Origin: Bog-950 sp046329495
Lineage (GTDB): Bacteria > Bacteroidota > Bacteroidia > Chitinophagales > LD1
Length of the DNA stretch: 64,000 bases
Assembly (NCBI GenBank): GCA_046329495.1
Contig: JAXLUO010000005.1
Coordinates: forward strand, 138,275 to 202,274
Direction: 5' to 3'
Position numbers and translations under genes: made by a program. Under the pieces are notes generated by a model. That model had not been told where the DNA came from, did no database searches, and saw only the letters and a program-made list of their open reading frames with translations. Position 1 is the first letter of the stretch. Each line of letters begins with the position of its first letter. This document shows, piece after piece, positions 58,696-64,000 of this stretch.

Positions 58696-60105
58696 AGTGA
58701 TGAGAAAAAAATGATAACACGTGACGAGACCTTCCGCGATTCAATTAACACCATAAACGAACATGGTTCGCGCAATTGGATTTTTGCCAAAAAACCTGTT
58801 GGCAAACTTTACAATGCGCGAACCATTGTAACTTTGGTTTACCTTATGGTATTCTTTATCCTTCCCTGGATAAAATACAAAGGCGACCCACTCTTTCTGT
58901 TCGATGTGATTGACCGTAAGTTTATTCTCTTCGGTACAGTCTTTTGGCCGCAGGATTTCTTCCTGTTTGTAATAGGCATGCTAACCTTTGTGGTTTTCAT
59001 TATTCTGTTCACCACGGTCTTCGGCCGTATTTTCTGTGGATGGGTTTGTCCGCAAACCATTTTCATGGAAATGGTCTTCCGCAAAATTGAATACTGGATT
59101 GATGGCGATGCCGAAAAACAACGTCAGTTAAAAGCCGCCCCTTGGAATGCTCAAAAAATTCTGAAGCGTAGCCTGAAGTTTGTAGCTTTCTTTTCCCTCT
59201 CTTTTGTTATAGCCAACTATTTTTTAGCCTACCTTATAGGTATGGATAATGTTGTGCTATATGCTAAGGAAGGCATTGTAAAACACCTTGCCACCTTTAT
59301 TCCGTTAATTGTCTTTACCTCTATTTTCTTCTTTGTTTACTGGTGGTTCCGCGAACAAGCCTGCTTAATAGTGTGCCCTTATGGCCGCTTACAGGGGGTA
59401 ATGCTCGATCCTAACTCTATTGTAGTTGCTTACGATTACGTACGCGGCGAACCCCGTGGCAAAATGAAGAAGGACAACCCTAAACCATTAGGCGATTGTA
59501 TTGACTGTGCTGCCTGTGTGCGTGTATGCCCAACCGGTATCGATATCCGCAATGGTACACAGTTGGAATGTGTAAACTGTACTGCTTGTATTGATGCATG
59601 CGACGACATTATGCATCACATTAACAAGCCTACCGGCCTTATCCGCTATGCTTCTGAAAACAACATTGCTAAAAGCGAGAAGGTGCGTTTTACGCCGCGC
59701 ATTATGGCTTATACTGCCGTGTTAACTGCGTTAATTGGTGTTTTAGCAATATTGCTGATTACCCGTAAGGATATTCAAACCACCATCCTGCGTGCACAGG
59801 GTATGATGTATCAGGAGAAAGGTCCGAACCAAATCAGCAACCTGTATAACATACAACTAATAAATAAAACCCGCGAAGATTTACCTGTAACCTTAAAGGT
59901 TGAAGACGGCGATCTGCCCGGCACTATTACCATGGTTGGTAAGGATCTGGTAGTTCCCAAATCTTCAATAGGCGATGGCGTTTTCTTTCTTACTACCGAC
60001 CGCTCCAATATTCACCACCGTAAAAGTAAAGTATCAATAGGCGTTTACAGCGGCGGCAAAAAAATAGATGTGATTACTACCAATTTTTTAGGACCTGCTA
60101 ATTAA
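58693..60105 (+). CDS. ccoG: Cytochrome c oxidase accessory protein CcoG
   Basis: A 470-residue membrane ferredoxin-type protein. TM helices run in the first 230 residues; cysteine motifs include FCGWVCPQTIFME and CLIVCPYGRLQG. Two 4Fe-4S clusters are coordinated by CIDCAACVRVCPTGID and CVNCTACIDACDDIM. A C-terminal TM helix is followed by an Ig-like periplasmic domain (about 360-470). CcoG reduces Cu(II) to Cu(I) for loading of the oxidase in other bacteria. It follows ccoP by 26 bp and precedes fixH. Confidence 0.95.
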   Translation: MSDEKKMITRDETFRDSINTINEHGSRNWIFAKKPVGKLYNARTIVTLVYLMVFFILPWIKYKGDPLFLFDVIDRKFILFGTVFWPQDFFLFVIGMLTFVVFIILFTTVFGRIFCGWVCPQTIFMEMVFRKIEYWIDGDAEKQRQLKAAPWNAQKILKRSLKFVAFFSLSFVIANYFLAYLIGMDNVVLYAKEGIVKHLATFIPLIVFTSIFFFVYWWFREQACLIVCPYGRLQGVMLDPNSIVVAYDYVRGEPRGKMKKDNPKPLGDCIDCAACVRVCPTGIDIRNGTQLECVNCTACIDACDDIMHHINKPTGLIRYASENNIAKSEKVRFTPRIMAYTAVLTALIGVLAILLITRKDIQTTILRAQGMMYQEKGPNQISNLYNIQLINKTREDLPVTLKVEDGDLPGTITMVGKDLVVPKSSIGDGVFFLTTDRSNIHHRKSKVSIGVYSGGKKIDVITTNFLGPAN

Positions 60106-60117
60106 TAAGCAAAAAAA

Positions 60118-60130
60118 ATCAGCGATTATG
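60118..60130 (+). promoter_or_regulatory. ATCAGCGATTATG start-codon sequence of fixH
   Basis: ATCAGCGATTAT at 60118-60129 overlaps the ATG at 60128, as at ccoG. Confidence 0.6.
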
Positions 60131-60577
60131 TTTAAAAAATTCAACTGGGGATGGGGTATAGCACTGGTATATGGCGCCTTTGTGGTGTTTATGCTAACCC
60201 TTGTGTACCGTTCAACCCAAACTAAAGAAGAACTGGTTACCGAAGATTACTACGGTAAAGAATTAAAATACCAGGAACAGATTGACAAACAAAAACGTGC
60301 AGAAAGCTTTAAGCAGCCGTTGCAGTGGAAAGTAGAGAACCACCAGGTTCAATTAACTTTTCCGGCAGAGGTTACCGGCAAACCGGTTAAAGCCGATGTT
60401 ACGTTCTACCGCCCCAATGATAGCAAGCTCGATTTCAATGTAAGCTGCACACCCGACGCCTCCGGCATTTGCGCTATTGCAAGCGATAAGTTTGCTAAAG
60501 GCACCTACAAAATGCAGGTGGAATGGAATGCCGACGGCGTTAGCTATTATAACGAAGGTCAAATAAACATGAACTAA
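60128..60577 (+). CDS. fixH: FixH/CcoH family protein
   Basis: A 149-residue protein with one N-terminal TM helix (about 8-24, GIALVYGAFVVFMLTLVYRS) and an extracytoplasmic beta-rich domain (about 50-149). VTEDYYGKELKYQEQIDK just after the helix is the conserved FixH segment. In other bacteria FixH/CcoH supports assembly or stability of the cbb3 oxidase and CcoI function. It overlaps the TauE-like gene by one base (TAATG). Confidence 0.9.
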   Translation: MFKKFNWGWGIALVYGAFVVFMLTLVYRSTQTKEELVTEDYYGKELKYQEQIDKQKRAESFKQPLQWKVENHQVQLTFPAEVTGKPVKADVTFYRPNDSKLDFNVSCTPDASGICAIASDKFAKGTYKMQVEWNADGVSYYNEGQINMN

Positions 60578-61290
60578 TGGAATTTCTGCTGGCAGCAATA
60601 ACGCTCGGTTTTTTAGGCAGTTTTCACTGTGTTGGCATGTGCGGCCCCATTGCGCTGGCGCTACCACTTAATGGTGAAAACACCGCCCGTCGTACTGCCG
60701 GTGCACTTTTATACAACGCCGGGCGCATTGTTACCTACAGTTTGTTCGGTGTATTATTCGGCCTGCTGGGAAAAGGCTTCATTATAGCCGGTTACCAGCA
60801 GGCCCTTTCTATAGGCCTGGGAGTGCTCATCCTGTTGTCATTAATTCTTAGCAAGGTTAAAGGGCCTTCTAATCATATGACAACAATCATGTTTTCTTTT
60901 CTCTCAAAAATCAAATTTTCGTTGGGGAAATTGTTGAAGAGTAAGAATTACACTTCCGTTTTCTGGATAGGGATGTTGAATGGATTACTGCCCTGTGGGT
61001 TGGTATATGTAGGTGTAGCAGGAGCCATTGCAACAGGTAGCGCGGTAAACGGAGCATTGTTTATGGCATTTTTCGGTTTAGGCACCTTCCCTGCCATGTT
61101 TTTAGTATCCATGATTTCGCACACCATAGGAACCGGCGTGCGGAACAAAATTAGAAAGGTGGTTCCGGTAATGGTTGGCTTAATGGCCTGTGTACTTATA
61201 CTTAGAGGCATGAATTTGGGAATACCCTACATAAGCCCCGAGTTGAGCAAAACAGATTGCACCAAGCACACCTGTTGCCACAAAAAATAG
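60577..61290 (+). CDS. Sulfite exporter TauE/SafE-family membrane protein
   Basis: A 237-residue protein with about six TM helices. Family features: LGSFHCVGMCGPIALALPL near the N-terminus and GLLPCGLVYVGVAGA in the middle; both carry conserved cysteines in this branch, which is commonly located at the end of cbb3 clusters. The C-terminus LSKTDCTKHTCCHKK is rich in Cys/His and could bind metal. Copper handling is a reasonable role given the place, but exporters of sulfite or other anions are also in the family. Translationally coupled to fixH. Confidence 0.82.
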   Translation: MEFLLAAITLGFLGSFHCVGMCGPIALALPLNGENTARRTAGALLYNAGRIVTYSLFGVLFGLLGKGFIIAGYQQALSIGLGVLILLSLILSKVKGPSNHMTTIMFSFLSKIKFSLGKLLKSKNYTSVFWIGMLNGLLPCGLVYVGVAGAIATGSAVNGALFMAFFGLGTFPAMFLVSMISHTIGTGVRNKIRKVVPVMVGLMACVLILRGMNLGIPYISPELSKTDCTKHTCCHKK

Positions 61291-61304
61291 TAAAGCCCTG
61301 CAAA

Positions 61305-61727
61305 ATGAAGATTCTGATTGACGATAATAAAACACTGGCGGAAATACAGCGCGATTTCAGCAAAGAATTCCCTTATCTCAAAATTGAATTCTTTGAAACA
61401 CCGCATAGTAAGGCAAAAGCACTGCCTAAGTCTAAAATGTACAATAATACCCGCACGGTAGGTTCGTGCCGCAAAGTGCATAACACCGGCGAAATATCAA
61501 TCTCCAAAAGTCAGGTAGTAGAAACCATGGAGCAAGATTTTTGGGATAACTTCGGATTATCCGTACAGGTATTCCGCAAGTCGGGTAATCTTTGGATTGA
61601 AACCAGCCTTACCGATTCATGGACGCTGGAACGCCAGAACCGCGAAGGCCACGAAATATCGGAGAACAAATCAGCTAAGGAAATCAGCGATGAACTGGAC
61701 CTTACCGACCGCGATAAATGGGATTAA
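61305..61727 (+). CDS. Conserved hypothetical protein
   Basis: A 140-residue soluble protein. The frame is open 16 codons further upstream, overlapping the TauE-like gene, but MKILIDDNKTLAEIQRDF is the natural start. It contains a beta-alpha-beta-like N-terminal part (KFPYLKIEFFETPH-type segment), a single Cys in RTVGSCRKVH, and a polar acidic C-terminus (AKEISDELDLTDRDKWD). I do not recognise a family with a known function. It is 14 bp after the TauE-like gene, so it may be last in the cbb3 operon, and it overlaps the convergent regulator gene by four bases. Confidence 0.7.
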   Translation: MKILIDDNKTLAEIQRDFSKEFPYLKIEFFETPHSKAKALPKSKMYNNTRTVGSCRKVHNTGEISISKSQVVETMEQDFWDNFGLSVQVFRKSGNLWIETSLTDSWTLERQNREGHEISENKSAKEISDELDLTDRDKWD

Positions 61728-62782
61728 TTAAGCAGGTTTTTCAGCTTTGCTTCGTCCAGTATCGAAATCTTCCCTTCCTTAATATCAATCAGCCGCTCGT
61801 TCTTAAAATCGCTAAGTGTACGGATTAATGATTCGGTGGCAGTTCCTACAACTTGTGCCAGGTCTTCGCGAGACATTTCTAAACGCGGCTTATCGCCGGG
61901 TGCCTTTTTAAACTTCTCGTAAACCAGTAACAGTCCGTTAGCCACACGCTTGCGCAACGAGTTATACGCCAGGTTAAGCAGTTGATCTTCTTTTTCTACC
62001 AGGTTATGCGATAACAACCGGATAAACTTGCGGGCCACCTGGCTATCGCTGCTGATAAGCGTTATAAAATCGCTCTTAGGTATCAGCATTACTTCCGAAT
62101 CTTCCAGCGCTTCGGCGTTATCCGTATACAGCGTTTCTTCTAAAAGCGCCGTATAACCCATAAAATCACCTTCTTTATAAATGGCCGTAATCAATTCCTT
62201 ACCGTCATCATTCATACGGAAGCTTTTGATTTTACCCTTTGCTACAAATAGCAAACTGGTAGGGCGATGGCCCTGAGTATAAACCATCTGCTTCTTCTTG
62301 TAATTCTGTATTTCGCGGTCACCTTTGGTAAGGTCTATCTTACCGCTTTCGCGGGCCTGATTCAGGAAGTCGTTTATGCCTTCCAGGTTGCTGGCATATT
62401 CCGACTTCAGCATGTCGGCCTTCTTCAAACGCACCTCTACCGCATTCAACAATTCAATATCATCAAATGGTTTGGTGATAAAGTCGTCAGCCCCCATTTC
62501 CATGCCTTTTCTAAAATCGGCTCGGTCGGCCTTAGCAGTAAGAAAGATGAACGGAATAGAGGATGTCTTCGGATTTTTACTCAGCATATGCAATACGCCG
62601 TAACCATCCAGTTCGGGCATCATTATATCGCATATAATTAAATCAGGCTGGTCCTGCAGGGCGGCATCTACGCCAAGCTTTCCGTTTTCTGCTCCGGTTA
62701 CCTGGTATTTTGCCAGTTCCAGAATCTCTGCAATGTTTTCTCTTACCGCCTTATTGTCTTCAATAAGTAAAATCTTCTTCAT
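61724..62782 (-). CDS. Receiver-CRP/FNR fusion transcriptional regulator
   Basis: A 352-residue response regulator. Receiver domain about 1-120: LIEDNKAVRENI, phospho-acceptor Asp in LIICDIMMPELDG, FLTAKAD and KPF. A cyclic-nucleotide-binding-like domain follows (about 145-270, FVAKGKIKSFRMNDDGKELITAIYKEGDFMGY) and a CRP-type helix-turn-helix (MSREDLAQVVGTATESLIRTLSDFKNERLI). It lacks the Cys cluster of an Fe-S FNR. The start at 62782 (ATG) is preferred over a TTG two codons earlier. It is 12 bp downstream of a histidine kinase gene, so it is that kinase's probable partner. It is a candidate for binding the TGAy-N4-ATCA sites; this is inferred. Confidence 0.88.
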   Translation of the reverse strand: MKKILLIEDNKAVRENIAEILELAKYQVTGAENGKLGVDAALQDQPDLIICDIMMPELDGYGVLHMLSKNPKTSSIPFIFLTAKADRADFRKGMEMGADDFITKPFDDIELLNAVEVRLKKADMLKSEYASNLEGINDFLNQARESGKIDLTKGDREIQNYKKKQMVYTQGHRPTSLLFVAKGKIKSFRMNDDGKELITAIYKEGDFMGYTALLEETLYTDNAEALEDSEVMLIPKSDFITLISSDSQVARKFIRLLSHNLVEKEDQLLNLAYNSLRKRVANGLLLVYEKFKKAPGDKPRLEMSREDLAQVVGTATESLIRTLSDFKNERLIDIKEGKISILDEAKLKNLLN

Positions 62783-62794
62783 ACTCAATTGTGC

Positions 62795-64000
62795 TTAAGC
62801 TATGGGAATTCGAATGGTAAATATACTTCCTTCTCCCAATTTACTATCAACCTCTATGGAACCGCCCATCAATTCAAGATATTTATATATGATATGTAGG
62901 CCAAGTCCTGTTCCCTGGATGTTAACGGCATTACGGGCTCTAAAGAATCGTTCAAACAAATGCTGCCGGTCCTCTTCCGAAATACCGATTCCGCTGTCTT
63001 TTACCGAAATAGACAAGATTCCGTCGGTATTGGTAGCGTTAATCTTTATAGTGCCGCCGTCATTCGAAAACTTAACGGCATTGGAGGTAAGATTCAGTAA
63101 AATGATTTTCAATAAGCGCTTATCAGCATTTATCTCTGTAGTGCCTTGTATGTCATAATCCAACACCTGGTGTTTCTGATTGATTTCACGCATCTCCGAC
63201 ACAAAATCTTCCATAAATCTGGGGAAATCGAAGTTTTCCTTTCGTACCTCCACCAAACCTTCTTCCAGTTTGCCCAGGCTCAACAAATCTTCCAGCATTG
63301 AACTCATGTGTTGTACCGAGTCCTTTATGCGCGTTATATGCCGCTCTCGCTTATCCTGTTCTTCGGTTTGTTGATAACGGCCTACCAACGAAGCAGAAGA
63401 TAGAATGGTGCTTAACGGAGTCCGGAATTCGTGCGAAACGGTAGAAACAAATCGCGACTTTAAGTCGCCCAATTCCTTCTCACGTTCCAGGGCTGTTGCC
63501 AAATCATTTTTAGAACGCTCCAGTTGTGCAAGTGTTTCTCGCAGCATCATGGTCCGGTCCGATACTTTTTGCTCCAGTCCGGTATTTAACGACTTAATTT
63601 CTTTCGATACTTTTTCTAGCTCCTCCTTCTGCTTAATTACCAGCTCTTCATTTTTCTTCCTAACAGTAATATCAATAATAAACGCTACAACATAAGCCTC
63701 ACGGCCAAGCTTGTAATGGCTCAAACTTATCTCTACAGGAAAAACCGATCCATCCTTGCGCTTGGCATATAAATCGCGGCCGGCACCCATTACACGGTTT
63801 AGCGGTTGGTGATGGAAACCTTCGCGCTTGGCTACATGCGTATGCCGTAACTCATTGGGTATTAAAATTTCAATCCGCTCACCAACCAACTCCTCCTTTC
63901 TATAACCAAATAAATCCTCCGCGGTGGGGTTAACCAAAACAATCTGTCCGCTGCGGTTAGTTAAAATTATGCCCTCGGTAGCAAACGAAAAAAGCGCAGT
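62795..64000 (-). CDS. PAS-domain sensor histidine kinase, 5' end outside the window
   Basis: The frame is open through base 64000, so the N-terminus is missing; 401 residues are visible. A PAS domain begins at the edge (EGIILTNRSGQIVLVNPTAEDLFGY), includes IPNELRHTHVAKREGF and ends VVAFIIDITVRKKNEELV. After a coiled coil come HisKA with the phospho-accepting His in FVSTVSHEFRTPLSTIL and a HATPase domain (LTSNAVKFSNDGG, DSGIGISEEDRQHLFERF, GTGLGLHIIYKYL). It is the probable upstream partner of the receiver-CRP regulator. The PAS sequence GRERKDGSVFPVEISLS-like part resembles oxygen- or redox-type PAS domains but no ligand is proven. Confidence 0.9.
   Translation of the reverse strand, partial: TALFSFATEGIILTNRSGQIVLVNPTAEDLFGYRKEELVGERIEILIPNELRHTHVAKREGFHHQPLNRVMGAGRDLYAKRKDGSVFPVEISLSHYKLGREAYVVAFIIDITVRKKNEELVIKQKEELEKVSKEIKSLNTGLEQKVSDRTMMLRETLAQLERSKNDLATALEREKELGDLKSRFVSTVSHEFRTPLSTILSSASLVGRYQQTEEQDKRERHITRIKDSVQHMSSMLEDLLSLGKLEEGLVEVRKENFDFPRFMEDFVSEMREINQKHQVLDYDIQGTTEINADKRLLKIILLNLTSNAVKFSNDGGTIKINATNTDGILSISVKDSGIGISEEDRQHLFERFFRARNAVNIQGTGLGLHIIYKYLELMGGSIEVDSKLGEGSIFTIRIPIA

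Overview
The window looks like a chromosomal segment of a free-living member of the Bacteroidota, probably of the Chitinophagales/Sphingobacteriales type; the genus cannot be told from sequence alone. Support comes from type IX secretion (T9SS) C-terminal sorting domains on giant surface proteins, several promoters with the Bacteroidota -7 element TAnnTTTG, a short primary-type sigma factor of about 288 residues, a fused CcoN-CcoO oxidase subunit, a PorE-like lipoprotein and carboxypeptidase-regulatory/TonB-plug proteins. No tRNA, rRNA, insertion sequence, prophage or CRISPR array was seen.

Layout. 1-2019: 3' part of valS. 2020-2392: terminators and an array of a 7-bp word. 2393-11089: a 2898-residue T9SS surface protein. 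11318-16365: HerA/DUF853 ATPase, rRNA methyltransferase and RNase R. 16551-26992 (minus): an eleven-gene tightly packed operon for nucleotide-sugar synthesis (UDP-GlcA, UDP-xylose, dTDP-rhamnose, and a WbpA/E/D-like diacetamido-uronate route), with a CpsB-type phosphatase and CysQ, but no glycosyltransferase. 27054-29950: outer-membrane barrel, Kdo transferase (waaA), proC. 30136-41114: a second T9SS surface protein, a helical-repeat protein, a small secreted protein, a PorE-like TPR/PD40/OmpA lipoprotein with an adjacent barrel protein, a methyltransferase, a membrane protein and a LON-domain protein. 41243-42523: two paralogous plug-only TonB-receptor-like proteins, then a terminator and a second word array. 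42940-49190: sigma factor, hydrolase, trans-acting-reductase-like enzyme, a four-PAS histidine kinase and a short-chain dehydrogenase. 49298-64000: universal stress protein, histidine kinase, the complete cbb3 oxidase locus (ccoI, ccoS, ccoNO, ccoQ, ccoP, ccoG, fixH, TauE-like) and a histidine kinase / receiver-CRP operon that runs off the right edge.

How it works together. The right third is a micro-oxic respiration module: a high-affinity cbb3 oxidase, its copper-loading and maturation factors, a stress protein and regulators. The strongest pattern found is an FNR-type palindrome (TGAy-N4-ATCA) centred 52.5-53.5 bp upstream of the start of a -7 promoter element in front of uspA, ccoI and ccoS, which suggests a shared oxygen- or redox-responsive regulon. 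A 12-bp sequence, ATCAGCGATTAT, sits at the start codons of ccoI, ccoG and fixH; in ccoI the ATG position reads ATC and the next in-frame candidate is TTG. The middle of the window deals with the cell envelope: sugar precursors, lipid A core, T9SS cargo and probable T9SS machinery.
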